Assembly: GCF_002368095.1 (NCBI RefSeq)
Contig: NZ_AP018227.1
Location: forward strand, 7,394,123 to 7,458,122
Source: Calothrix parasitica NIES-267
GTDB taxonomy: Bacteria; Cyanobacteriota; Cyanobacteriia; Cyanobacteriales; Nostocaceae
Reading direction: 5' to 3'
DNA: 64,000 nucleotides
Shown here: positions 17,715-26,835 of the stretch, one piece after another
Layout of the letters: the number at the start of each line of letters is the position of its first letter
How positions within the stretch are numbered: the first letter of the stretch is position 1
Translations under genes and position numbers: made by a program
Notes under the pieces: model-generated
Databases searched by the model: none
The model's input: only the letters and a program-made list of their open reading frames with translations
Told to the model about the DNA's origin: nothing

Positions 17715-18665
17715 TTAATAGTTGTGTCAATAATCAGTTAATTTTCGTGGTTTTTTGAAAAATTTGAAAAAAGTGGCTTTAGTATAGCTACCTTGTTGTT
17801 GATATAGATTGTTACAGCAGCAAGGACTCAAAATAAATTCGTATTTTTTGACTCAAGACACAGATGTAATTTCTTCTACTATAATTATTGCTGCTTTCCC
17901 CGATATTTTTCCTGACTTCGAGGCTTTCTCTAATAAAGGCTGCTAATGACGACGGCAACAAGACTATACATGACCTGAGTGATAGCAACTAAGTTGATTG
18001 AATCATAGGTTACCGTGGATTAAATAAAATCAGAAATTTTAGCGGTAATCCTAATTATTATTTCATTGCAAATTCTTTGATACTTGCTTGTAATGCGGTG
18101 AAGAGGGTTTGGTCGTGAGTATAATTCGTAATTCGTAATTCGTAATTCGTAATCAATACCCCATAAATAGAATTTAGGGGCTTCAAGAAAGAATAGGAAT
18201 TGTCATCCACGGATAAATCCGGGGGCTTCTGACCTTAAAAATTTACCTGGTAACCTAAAAATTCATGAGGAATTACTAAAACTAATAACTTATTTGATAT
18301 TTAGACACCAATCTTATCAGAACAGTTTGATTTTACTTGAGTTAATTTTTACATTTTCTTAATATAAAGGTGAATTTATTGAGGCTGAAAAAATATCGTT
18401 GTAGAGCATACAACGAAGGCTTATAATCATAATTTGTATTTGTAGTGACAATAATTAAAAAAATCTTTCTCATTAATAATTTGATTGTAAATCTGTAATT
18501 AACAAAATAATTAATTCTACTTATACTTATTTTGAAATAAACCGAAAGCAAATAATTTTGCTAACATTAAAATGCACCTTGAAAAAGCTTGAGCAATATT
18601 GTACAATAACGTGGTTTTGCCTGAATATTTCAGATAGAAAACTGTTTTTTTAGAAGTAATTATAT
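17715..18665. other. 950-base spacer with repeats and possible IS remnant
   Basis: No credible gene; a 69-codon AT-rich minus frame at 18342-18551 looks random. A run of ATTCGTA heptamers (18124-18152) is followed by two short hairpins: CCCCATAAAT with ATTTAGGGG (18160-18181) and CGGAT-AA-ATCCG (18211-18222). Each is next to GGGGCTTC. This resembles the end structures of IS200/IS605-like elements, but no transposase or TnpB sequence remains. The metG promoter must lie at the right end. Confidence 0.45.
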
Positions 18666-20267
18666 TTGTGCCTTTTGCCCGTGGATAAAACTAAAAATAC
18701 ATTTGCACTTACTACACCCCTATATTATGTAAACGACTTGCCTCACATTGGCAGCGCCTACACGACAATGGCCGCAGACGTGATGGCACGTTTTCAAAGG
18801 AATTTGGGTCGTCAGGTACTTTTAATTACAGGTACCGACGAACATGGACAAAAAATTCAGCGTACCGCAGAAAGTAAAGGTATGCAGCCTCAAGAATTTA
18901 GCAACCAAATTTCTGCGGAGTTTGTTTCTTTATGGAAATTGCTCAATATAAAATACGACCGCTTTATCCGCACTACTAATCCAAATCATGAAAAAATAGT
19001 AAAAGAGTTTTTTGCTAGACTCTGGGAAAGTGGTGATATTTATCTTGGTCAGCAGAAAGGTTGGTATTGCGTTTCTTGCGAAGAATTCAAGGAAGAAAGA
19101 GAATTAATTGAAGGAAATCGTTGTCCCATCCACACAAATAAAGAAGTGGAATGGCGAGATGAAGAAAATTATTTCTTTAAGCTATCAAAATATCAAAGTC
19201 GTCTTGAAGAACTTTATCAGTCTAGACCGGATTTTCTTCAACCAGAAAGCCGGCGAAACGAAATTCTCAATTTTATTAAAGGAGGATTGCAAGACTTTTC
19301 GATTTCGCGGGTGAATCTAGAGTGGGGTTTCTCAGTTCCTAATGACCCTAAACATACTTTATATGTTTGGTTTGACGCTTTGCTTGGATATGCAACCGCG
19401 TTGCTTGAACCAGAAGACGAACCGACATTAGAAAACGCTTTGGCAAAATGGTGGCCAATCAATTTGCATTTAATCGGCAAAGATATTCTACGCTTTCATG
19501 CAGTTTCTTGGCCTGCATTGTTGATGAGTGCCAATTTAGCTTTACCAGAAAGAGTATTTGGACACGGTTTTTTAACCAAAGATGGTCAGAAGATGGGTAA
19601 AAGTCTTGGTAATACCATCGACCCTATAGCCTTGATAGAGAAATATGGTTCGGATGCAATTCGTTATTACTTTATTAAGGAAATTGGATTTGGTAAAGAT
19701 GGCGATTTTAATGAAGGTAGATTCATTGAGGTTGTAAATGCAGATTTGGCGAAGAATTTAGGTAATTTGCTAAATCGCAATTTAAACATGATCAAGAAAT
19801 ACTGTGGTGGAAGCGTACCGTCAATTACAGGTGAAGATGTCCCCGACGATAATCCTTTGAAAGTAATTGGTTTGCAATTAGGGGAACAAGTAAAAGCTAA
19901 TTACGAAGCTTTGGCTTTTAATCAAGCTTGCGAAGGGATTATGCGACTGTCTCAAGCTTGTAATAAGTATGTTGACGAACAAGCTCCCTGGTCTTTATAC
20001 AAACAAGGACAACAGCAAGAAGTAGAGCAAGTTCTGTACGTAATTTTGGAATCTGTAAGGTTGGCAGCTTATCTACTTTCTCCCGTAATTCCAAACATCA
20101 GTAGCGATATATATCAGCAGCTAGGTTTTGGAATTGATTTTAATAATCAAATTGATATTGCAAATTCTGTACCCTTTGCAGTTCATGGAAAGTGGGGTTT
20201 ACTTAGTAGCGAACAAAAATTAGGTAAAGCACAGCCAATTTTTCAAAGCATTGAACTGAAGAACTAA
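18666..20267 (+). CDS. metG: methionyl-tRNA synthetase
   Basis: A 533-residue class I synthetase that charges tRNA-Met. It has the HIGH-type motif PHIGSAYTTMAADV near residues 25-38, the zinc-binding cysteines CVSCEEF and NRCPIH near 135-155, and the KMSKS-type motif DGQKMGKSLGNTIDP near 308-322, followed by the anticodon-binding helical domain. It lacks the C-terminal tRNA-binding extension, as usual for the short bacterial form. The start is uncertain: TTG at 18666 or GTG at 18681, both giving the family's KNTFALTTPLYYVNDLPHIG beginning. It stands alone, followed by an unrelated LabA-like gene. Confidence 0.96.
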   Translation: MCLLPVDKTKNTFALTTPLYYVNDLPHIGSAYTTMAADVMARFQRNLGRQVLLITGTDEHGQKIQRTAESKGMQPQEFSNQISAEFVSLWKLLNIKYDRFIRTTNPNHEKIVKEFFARLWESGDIYLGQQKGWYCVSCEEFKEERELIEGNRCPIHTNKEVEWRDEENYFFKLSKYQSRLEELYQSRPDFLQPESRRNEILNFIKGGLQDFSISRVNLEWGFSVPNDPKHTLYVWFDALLGYATALLEPEDEPTLENALAKWWPINLHLIGKDILRFHAVSWPALLMSANLALPERVFGHGFLTKDGQKMGKSLGNTIDPIALIEKYGSDAIRYYFIKEIGFGKDGDFNEGRFIEVVNADLAKNLGNLLNRNLNMIKKYCGGSVPSITGEDVPDDNPLKVIGLQLGEQVKANYEALAFNQACEGIMRLSQACNKYVDEQAPWSLYKQGQQQEVEQVLYVILESVRLAAYLLSPVIPNISSDIYQQLGFGIDFNNQIDIANSVPFAVHGKWGLLSSEQKLGKAQPIFQSIELKN

Positions 20268-20395
20268 TTTTAGATTGTGTTGTTAGTAGCCTTCCTAAAA
20301 TCTCGCTCTTTATTATTTGCAAAATGATTTACAAAGGTTGATTTATCAAGGTATAGGCATTAGCCTTGAATGATTATCAAAAATAACCGAAACTT

Positions 20396-20407
20396 ACGTG
20401 TACACGT
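20396..20407. promoter_or_regulatory. 12-bp palindrome upstream of the LabA-like gene
   Basis: ACGTGTACACGT is a perfect palindrome 70 bases before the LabA-like ATG. It could be an operator. It lacks the full NtcA or LexA consensus. Confidence 0.3.
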
Positions 20408-20476
20408 GAAATATAGGTTTCAATTATTACAAACATAGCAAAAAGTTGCAAAAATAAAAAATGAGGTATCAGAAAA

Positions 20477-21115
20477 ATGTTGAATAATTTACAAGAAGAG
20501 TCAATATTTACCCCAGAACAAGTTTTAGAAAATCGAGGTCGTGTAGCTATATTTATTGATGGCTCAAACTTGTTTTATGCAGCGTTACAATTGGGTATTG
20601 AAATCGACTATACCAAATTGCTTTCTAGACTGACAGGTGGTTCGAGATTACTGCGCTCGTTCTTCTATACAGGTGTTGACCGGACTAATGAGAAACAACA
20701 GGGATTTTTGTTGTGGATGCGCCGTAATGGTTATAGAGTCATAGCTAAAGATTTGGTGCAGCTACCAGACGGCTCTAAGAAAGCTAATTTGGATGTAGAA
20801 ATAGCTGTAGATATGATGGCTTTAGTTGATTCCTACGACACTGCGGTTTTAGTTAGTGGTGATGGGGATTTGGCTTATGCGGTCAATTCGGTTAGCTATC
20901 GCGGGGTTAGGGTAGAAGTAGTTAGTTTACGTTCGATGACTAGCGACAGTTTGATTAATGTTTCCGACCGCTATATTGATTTAGAAGCTATTAAGGAAGA
21001 TATTCAAAAGACACCTCGTCAAGGATATCCCTACCGACCATTGCCAGAAATGAGTTTTTTGGAGCAGTCACCCTCACCAGGAATGGTAGATCCTCGTCTG
21101 GAAATTCAGGAATAA
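20477..21115 (+). CDS. LabA-like NYN domain protein
   Basis: A 212-residue protein with an NYN (PIN-like) nuclease domain. The acidic catalytic residues appear in VAIFIDGSNLFYA (about 24-36), NLDVEIAVDMMALVDSYDTA (about 105-124) and LVSGDGDLAYAV. The family includes LabA of Synechococcus elongatus, which affects circadian output through KaiC-dependent feedback; NYN proteins are predicted RNases. The C-terminal 35 residues are proline-rich and probably disordered. It is monocistronic with a strong terminator downstream. The family is certain; the circadian role is by homology only. Confidence 0.88.
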   Translation: MLNNLQEESIFTPEQVLENRGRVAIFIDGSNLFYAALQLGIEIDYTKLLSRLTGGSRLLRSFFYTGVDRTNEKQQGFLLWMRRNGYRVIAKDLVQLPDGSKKANLDVEIAVDMMALVDSYDTAVLVSGDGDLAYAVNSVSYRGVRVEVVSLRSMTSDSLINVSDRYIDLEAIKEDIQKTPRQGYPYRPLPEMSFLEQSPSPGMVDPRLEIQE

Positions 21116-21241
21116 AGCTCCGAGACAGCTAAAATAAAGCTGCAAGAAAGTTAAAAATAAGAATTGCTCCCCGTGAATTTGTAAAAGGAGGATAAATTAT
21201 TGGACATCAAAAACTGAATTACCCCAAATTTATCTTTATTC

Positions 21242-21308
21242 AGATGCGTTAGTTAGCTAAATTCTTCCAATACTAAGGAGTTTTTAGAACTGACGCATCT
21301 TAATTTTT
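21242..21308 (+). terminator. terminator after the LabA-like gene
   Basis: AGATGCGTTAGTT (21242-21254) pairs with AACTGACGCATCT (21288-21300) with one wobble pair, across a 33-base loop, followed by TAATTTTTTC. Confidence 0.7.
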
Positions 21309-21364
21309 TCTGCTTATTTAAGCTTAAAGCCGTTGTTACGGATAAAAGAGACAGAAAAATTAAC

Positions 21365-21519
21365 AGGACTTACGCAAAGCAAAATTGTCATTGCGAACCG
21401 AAACGGAGTGTAGGGAAGCAATCCCAAGGTTTCGAGAGATTACGTCGCTGTCGCATGTCCGTTCCGGACACGCTGCGCTAACGGCCCGGACGCAATTACG
21501 TTACTTTTACGTAAGTCCT
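21365..21519. mobile_element. MITE family 1, copy A (155 bp)
   Basis: Terminal inverted repeats AGGACTTACG at the left and CGTAAGTCCT at the right. The interior contains ATTGTCATTGCGAACCGAAA and TGTAGGGAAGCAATC, as in the other copies. This copy has an extra palindromic block of the CGTTCCGGACACGCTGCGC type. There is no coding capacity, so it would need a transposase from elsewhere. It lies between the LabA-like and LptC-like genes. Confidence 0.85.
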
Positions 21520-21630
21520 AATTAAATTGAATTCAATTTAATTCAATTTAATTAAATATTATGGATAATATTGATTTTTTCTACGTCTGTTAATCCAGTA
21601 TGGGGCAAAAAACTTTTAAAAATATTTAGG

Positions 21631-22791
21631 ATGAAAAGCTTAACCAATAAGGCTTTTAGCCTCTCTGTTCTACCGTGCGCTTTGTTGCTTCTCACATTAG
21701 TTAGTTGTGGAAGTGAGAATGTTGCTGATATTGATGAACCAGTCGAAGACGAATCCGTTCAAGAAGACGAAAGCAATTTTACTTTTCAAGGTGTAGCTTT
21801 AGAACAATTTGACGAAAAAGGTCAACCAATCTGGAAAGTAAATGCCAAACAAGCTAAATACACCAAAGAAAAACAAATTGGTAATGCAGAGAATCCTTAT
21901 GGTGAGCTATATCAAGATGGTAAAATAGTTTATAAAATTACAGCAGATAAAGCTGATATTAGGCAAGACGGAAAACAATTATTTCTTAAAGGTAAGATTG
22001 TCGCAACAGACCCAGAAAATGGCGTAGTATTGCGGGGTAATGAATTAGAATGGCGACCAAAAGAAGATTTGATGATTGTTCGCAATCAACTTACCGGTAC
22101 TCATAAACAGTTACAAGCAGTAGCCAAAGAAGCAAAAGTTAAGACCCGCGAACAACGGATTGATTTCTTCGGGGGAGTTGTAGCCAAATCCGTGGACCCC
22201 CAACTGCAAATGCGAACCGAACGTTTAACCTGGATGATTGAACAGGAAAAATTAATCGGTAACACTACTATGCAAATTGCTCGTTTCCAGAACAATAAAG
22301 TTACTGACCGTGGTAGGGGAGATGCGGCTGAGATTTTCTTAAAAACCAAGATTGTCAATATTACAAAAAATGCTTTTATTGAATTGCTAGACCCTTTGGT
22401 GCAAATAGCAAGTAATTCCATCACTTGGAATCTAAATACTGAAAATGTAAAAACAAATGCACCGCTTAAAGTGGTGCATCGTGCTGAAAATATAACTGTG
22501 AGTGGTAATCGAGGTGAATTAAAAATACCTCAAAATACAGTTTATGTCCGAGGAAATGTTAGAGGTATTGGACAAAAAGGTCAGTCGATTCAATCTAATA
22601 ATTTAACATGGTATTTAGATAAGCAATCAATCGAAGCTTCTGGAAAGGTAATATACGGTCAAACAGACCCTCAATTAACTTTTAAAGGCGATAGTGCAAC
22701 TGGTAATTTTAAAACAGAAAATGTGGTTGTTAAAGGAGGAAATTCTGGCGATAGAGTAATTACAGAGATTATTCCGAACTTTAACAATTAA
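21631..22791 (+). CDS. lptC: LptC-like lipopolysaccharide export lipoprotein
   Basis: A 386-residue lipoprotein. The N-terminus (MKSLTNKAFS, hydrophobic core, LVSC lipobox at about 22-25) is a clear signal for lipidation. The mature protein has repeated beta-strand units such as FDEKGQPIWKVNAKQAKYTK and NELEWRPKEDLMIVRNQLTG, typical of the LptC/OstA beta-jellyroll, which passes LPS across the periplasm. Cyanobacterial LptC proteins are larger than the 190-residue E. coli form, which fits. I chose the ATG at 21631 because it begins the signal peptide; an upstream TTG at 21571 would spoil it. The lptA/lptB partners are not in the window. Confidence 0.82.
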   Translation: MKSLTNKAFSLSVLPCALLLLTLVSCGSENVADIDEPVEDESVQEDESNFTFQGVALEQFDEKGQPIWKVNAKQAKYTKEKQIGNAENPYGELYQDGKIVYKITADKADIRQDGKQLFLKGKIVATDPENGVVLRGNELEWRPKEDLMIVRNQLTGTHKQLQAVAKEAKVKTREQRIDFFGGVVAKSVDPQLQMRTERLTWMIEQEKLIGNTTMQIARFQNNKVTDRGRGDAAEIFLKTKIVNITKNAFIELLDPLVQIASNSITWNLNTENVKTNAPLKVVHRAENITVSGNRGELKIPQNTVYVRGNVRGIGQKGQSIQSNNLTWYLDKQSIEASGKVIYGQTDPQLTFKGDSATGNFKTENVVVKGGNSGDRVITEIIPNFNN

Positions 22792-22836
22792 CAATTACCA
22801 ATTAACAATTACCAATTAACAATTACTAATTACCTG
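22786..22836. repeat. TTAACAATTACCAA tandem repeat
   Basis: Three to four units of a 14-base repeat (two heptamers) fill the whole spacer between the convergent lptC and D-Ala-D-Ala carboxypeptidase genes. Confidence 0.85.
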
Positions 22837-22839
22837 AAT

Positions 22840-24165
22840 TCAACTTTGTTTATTCAAAATCTCATTACGACTAGCTTTACCTAATTCTGGTATAGCTTTC
22901 TTTCCTTCAGTAGGACTAACAGCAGTTAAAGCATCTTCTGGGGCTTCTAACTCTGCGAGCATTTTTTGCAGTAACTTGTCTTGTTCGGAGCGAAAACCTG
23001 GAACGAAAACACCCTTGTTAATAACTGCAAACCAAACCAAACCGCGATTTTTTGTTGGCATTACTCCTGCTAAAGCGCTAACATCTCTCAAGGTTCCGGT
23101 TTTGAAAGCAGTATTTTTAGGAATGCGTCTGGCGTATGTTGTGCCACGATGATCTAAACCAGAAGTCGGGAAAAAGTCAGCGACTGTAAGATTATGAGGT
23201 GTTGCTAAACGTTGAACTGCCATCAACATCGCAGTCGCAGCTCTTGGAGAAACACGATTTTCTTGACCGAGTCCGGAACCATTGATTAATTGAATTTCTG
23301 CTTGCGGAACTCTGGCAAGTTTGGCTGCTCTGGCTTGGACTACTTTTGCTCCTCCAACTGATTGGGCAAGCATTTCCGCCATTTCGTTGTTGCTAAAAAC
23401 GTTCATTTCGTTGATTAGCTGAACCATCGGTAATGAACGATGACGTATCAACTGAGTTTGAGAAACTTCAACTTCCTCTTTAACCTCAACTTTTCCGCTA
23501 ATCGCAACTTGAGGTTTTGGTGTACCTTTAGACATGCGACCATGAGCAAAGGCAATACGTCTAGACCAAGTAGAAGAATTAAGCGTTCTTTTCAGTGCTT
23601 GTCCGGCTAATTGGGGGTTGCGTTGAAAATTCATCGCAAATTCACCAATAATAATTAAATCCCCATTGACACGCTTTATACCCATTTTGTTAAGCATGTT
23701 GCCAATAGTTATCCCTTCCTCCCAAACAAATAAAGGGTCGCCGCTAGCATTAACTACTAAATTTCCTTCCAAGACACCATTTTTCACGGGTCCGGTTGCA
23801 CTTATCAAAGTTTCAAATTTATGGTCGTGACCCCAATGTTTAAGTGCAACAAGCGAAGTAGCAATTTTAGTTAAAGAGGCAGCAGGTAAAGGTTTTGTCC
23901 CTTGATGGTTAGCCATCAGTATTGGACCTGACTGCATCCAAATACCTTGAACTTGGGTTTGTTCTGGCTTGATTAATTTTAATGCCTGTAATTCTTTGAG
24001 GTATTGTTTTATTGTCTGACCTCTGGCTGGATTTGGATCGGGGGAAAGAACTAAGCCAGTACCAGCTTGCCAAGCTAAAGTATCAACTGCCTGCATTGGC
24101 TTAATCTGTACTCCTGCCATGTCTAACCATAAGGAAATTAAACCCGAACCAAACAATTCCAGCAT
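22840..24165 (-). CDS. D-alanyl-D-alanine carboxypeptidase (S13, PBP4 type)
   Basis: A 441-residue penicillin-binding protein of the S13 family. It trims or cleaves peptidoglycan peptides in the periplasm. The three active-site motifs are present: SLTK (serine about residue 97), SNN in FSNNEMAEML (about 258) and KTG in FKTGTLRDVSA (about 365). Length is near the E. coli DacB norm. The N-terminus (LELFGSGLISLWLDMAGVQI) is a poor signal peptide, so export or the start site is uncertain. It converges on lptC; both belong to envelope biogenesis but are transcribed separately. Confidence 0.88.
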   Translation of the reverse strand: MLELFGSGLISLWLDMAGVQIKPMQAVDTLAWQAGTGLVLSPDPNPARGQTIKQYLKELQALKLIKPEQTQVQGIWMQSGPILMANHQGTKPLPAASLTKIATSLVALKHWGHDHKFETLISATGPVKNGVLEGNLVVNASGDPLFVWEEGITIGNMLNKMGIKRVNGDLIIIGEFAMNFQRNPQLAGQALKRTLNSSTWSRRIAFAHGRMSKGTPKPQVAISGKVEVKEEVEVSQTQLIRHRSLPMVQLINEMNVFSNNEMAEMLAQSVGGAKVVQARAAKLARVPQAEIQLINGSGLGQENRVSPRAATAMLMAVQRLATPHNLTVADFFPTSGLDHRGTTYARRIPKNTAFKTGTLRDVSALAGVMPTKNRGLVWFAVINKGVFVPGFRSEQDKLLQKMLAELEAPEDALTAVSPTEGKKAIPELGKASRNEILNKQS

Positions 24166-24818
24166 TCTTCACTCCTATATAAGTAACTACTACGCATTCT
24201 GCTGTAATATTACGCACAAAGCAAACCTATTACCATTGAGTAATCATAACCGTTGATTATTGCTTCCGGAAGAGAGTCATATAACAAAAGTCTCTTAATC
24301 TATCTCGCCCCGAGATGCTTCAATTTTCAAGCAATGGATTTTATTATCACACTTCTTGTTGCAATTAGAACAAATTAATTGGCGAAAAATTTGAGGTTCG
24401 CTTCTGAGTTATTTCAAGCTTAATTCAACAGATAAGTCCATTTTTTAGCTGTTTTATGACTTCTGACCTTCAGATTTTCCTAGAATTCATAAAAAGAGTT
24501 GGGACAATTGTTTCAATTTTGTTGATGCATTGACTGTACTAAATGTGACTTTTTCTTGGGCAGGTATTTGAAGGGGATAAACTACAGCTATATAGAAACT
24601 GTAAGGCATTCATATAAAAAATCTATGCTATCAAGAGTACGGTTCACTGAAAACAAGGATATGCATTCTTCTTGCTGTGAATCTCTTCTGGATATCTGAT
24701 GCTAAATCAGGCAAATTTTCTTAATTTATGGAATGCAGGTTGAAAGCAATAGGCAAAAAGCTTAAATTTGTGAATTATTAACTATTTTTTCCTAAATATT
24801 AGTTTTAATAGGCTTCAT
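24166..24818. other. spacer without recognisable features
   Basis: AT-rich and non-coding on inspection. It must include the promoter of the carboxypeptidase gene at its left end. I see no convincing hairpin or ORF. Confidence 0.5.
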
Positions 24819-24993
24819 AAGTAGGTGTGCAAAATTATTTGTGTCATTGCGAGCGACAGCGTTAGCGGAGCGTGTCCGTCAGGACATAGCAATCTCAAAT
24901 CCTTGCGATGATCCACACCTTTCAGGTGAATGCTTCGTTTCACTTCGTTCCACTCGCAATGACAAATACACAATTAATTTTGCCTAAGTACTT
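24819..24993. mobile_element. MITE family 2 (175 bp)
   Basis: Outer ends begin AAGTA on each strand. Long imperfect terminal inverted repeats follow: GCAAAATTATTTGTGTCATT at the left, and the complement of a segment reading GCAAAATTAATTGTG...TTTGTCATTGCGAG at the right. The interior is GC-rich, with AGCGTTAGCGGAGCGTGTCC and a CCTTTCAGG hairpin. It shares the GTCATTGCGA core with MITE family 1 but has different tips. Confidence 0.7.
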
Positions 24994-25466
24994 ATTGAAG
25001 GCAATTCTCATTTATCTTATCTAATTGTCAGTTAACTTCTCTAGAAATAGAGACAAGATTGCATCGAGCGGTTTATTTATTAATGGAATTTTGGATTCAA
25101 ATTTATTTGCCAATAGATGGCATAGCGTATTATATTTTCCGTTAAAAACATCCATAAATACTAACGGAAAATATAACTACTACCTGTTCTTGATTTATGT
25201 AGTAATTTTTTGTCTAGCTGGATGTTTTTTTCCATGCTTGAATCTCAATATCAATGTTGTTTCAATCCTCTCACAGCCACTCATATTACTCAAAACATTA
25301 ACCTGTAAAGACGTGACAGTGGATTGATAGAGGTGAATTCATGTTATCTTGAGCAAAAGTAGAAGTTGATGCCTTACTTAAAAAAGTGAGATTTGGTAGT
25401 TAAAAATCTACTGCCTTCTTGAGGGGCATCTGGTAAAATTTGTAAGGTTTCTGGAAGCTCTGAGCA

Positions 25467-26489
25467 ATGGGATCGACTGGCGTAAGAATCGCTATTGATG
25501 CAATGGGAGGAGATAATGCACCCGGTGAAATCGTGGCTGGCGCACTGCGAGCTGTCGAAGAATTGGGTGTAAAAGTTCTTTTGGTAGGCTCCCCCGAAGA
25601 TATTGAACCTGTACTGCCTTCATCAATAAATTCCGAACAAGTAGAAATTGTCCCTGCCGAAGGTGCGATCGCGATGGATGAGGAACCTTTAAGCGGCATA
25701 AGACGCAAACCGAAGGCTTCCATTAATGTAGCGATGAGCATGGTAAAGAAGGGACGAGCTGATGCTGTAATAAGTGCCGGTCATTCTGGTGCAGCCATGG
25801 CAGCAGCTTTGCTTCGTTTAGGAAGACTTCCGGGTATTGACCGTCCGGCAATTGGCGCAGTATTCCCTACGATGGTCGCTAGCAAGCAAGTCCTTGTACT
25901 TGATGTTGGAGCCAACGTAGACTGCCGTCCGAAATTTTTAGAGCAATTTGCCGTTCTAGGGTCGGCTTACTCTCAATATGTTTTGGGTGTGACACAACCC
26001 AAGGTAGGTTTATTAAACATTGGTGAGGAAGAGTGCAAAGGTAACGATGCTAGCATCCGCGCTCACCAAATGATTAGTGAAAATCCGTACATTACTTTTA
26101 TAGGTAATGCCGAAGGGCGCGATGTGCTTTCGGGTGATTTCGATGTAATTGTATGCGATGGTTTTGTCGGCAATGTGTTATTAAAATTTGCCGAAGCTGT
26201 CGGGGAAATTATGTTGCAAATTATTCGCGAAGAATTACCCCAAGGATTACGCGGTCAACTTGGCTGTTCTATCTTAAAACCAAACCTGAAACGAATTAAG
26301 CAACGAATAGACCATGCAGAACATGGCGGCGCTTTACTTTTAGGCGTAAACGGCATATGTGTAATTGGTCACGGTAGCTCCCAAGCTCCTTCGATTTTCG
26401 GCGCAATTCGTTTGGCAAAAGAAGCTGTGGACAATCAAGTTCTGCAACGGATTCACTCGCAAAATCTAACTGAGAAAAGCGTTTTATAA
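25467..26489 (+). CDS. plsX: phosphate acyltransferase PlsX
   Basis: A 340-residue PlsX, which makes acyl-phosphate from acyl-ACP as the first step of phospholipid synthesis with PlsY. Conserved segments are IAIDAMGGDNAPGEIVAGAL at the N-terminus, AISAGHSGAAMAAAL-type sequence near 100-115 (VISAGHSGAAMAAALLRLGR) and GNAEGRDVLSGDFDVIVCDG near 210-230. It opens the plsX-fabH-fabD-plsC run, a known cyanobacterial gene order. The spacer to fabH is 346 bases, so fabH may also have its own promoter. Confidence 0.96.
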   Translation: MGSTGVRIAIDAMGGDNAPGEIVAGALRAVEELGVKVLLVGSPEDIEPVLPSSINSEQVEIVPAEGAIAMDEEPLSGIRRKPKASINVAMSMVKKGRADAVISAGHSGAAMAAALLRLGRLPGIDRPAIGAVFPTMVASKQVLVLDVGANVDCRPKFLEQFAVLGSAYSQYVLGVTQPKVGLLNIGEEECKGNDASIRAHQMISENPYITFIGNAEGRDVLSGDFDVIVCDGFVGNVLLKFAEAVGEIMLQIIREELPQGLRGQLGCSILKPNLKRIKQRIDHAEHGGALLLGVNGICVIGHGSSQAPSIFGAIRLAKEAVDNQVLQRIHSQNLTEKSVL

Positions 26490-26590
26490 CATAGTTCTCG
26501 GTCGGATTAAACTACTTGCAATTACGAACTTCATGCCCGGAGGCACTTGTGATGAGCGTAATTATGACTCCAAACATATTCTTGTTGGAG

Positions 26591-26634
26591 CGTGAAGTCT
26601 TGGTGGGGAATCTCTCCCCGCAGAACTTCACGTG
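26591..26634. repeat. imperfect hairpin in the plsX-fabH spacer
   Basis: CGTGAAGT at 26591 and ACTTCACG ending at 26634 enclose a second complementary pair GGGGA/TCCCC. It lacks a T tract, so it is more likely an RNA-stabilising or repeat structure than a terminator. The rest of the 346-base spacer is AT-rich. Confidence 0.5.
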
Positions 26635-26835
26635 AATTAAGGAATAATGCTTTATCAACTTCATGCTATGTAGGAGAAAACATAAATCAATCTTCCTTTT
26701 TTTACGAATTGCGTTCATCCACTTTTGCTTTGTCTTGTTGACAATTAGTTGGTCAGTGATTTTAAACTGCCTATAGATGATTTTTATCCAATGGTTTTTA
26801 ACAGTCCTTCTAGCGCATAGCTGGGGAGAAAATGA

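Noticed and set aside
18342-18551. 69-codon minus-strand ORF upstream of metG
   Set aside because: Composition is that of random AT-rich DNA (Ile, Asn, Lys, Phe, Tyr), with no domain and no visible ribosome binding site.
25025-25327. 100-codon plus-strand ORF before plsX
   Set aside because: A hydrophobic patch is present but there is no recognised family and no ribosome binding site. It lies beside a MITE in non-coding spacer.
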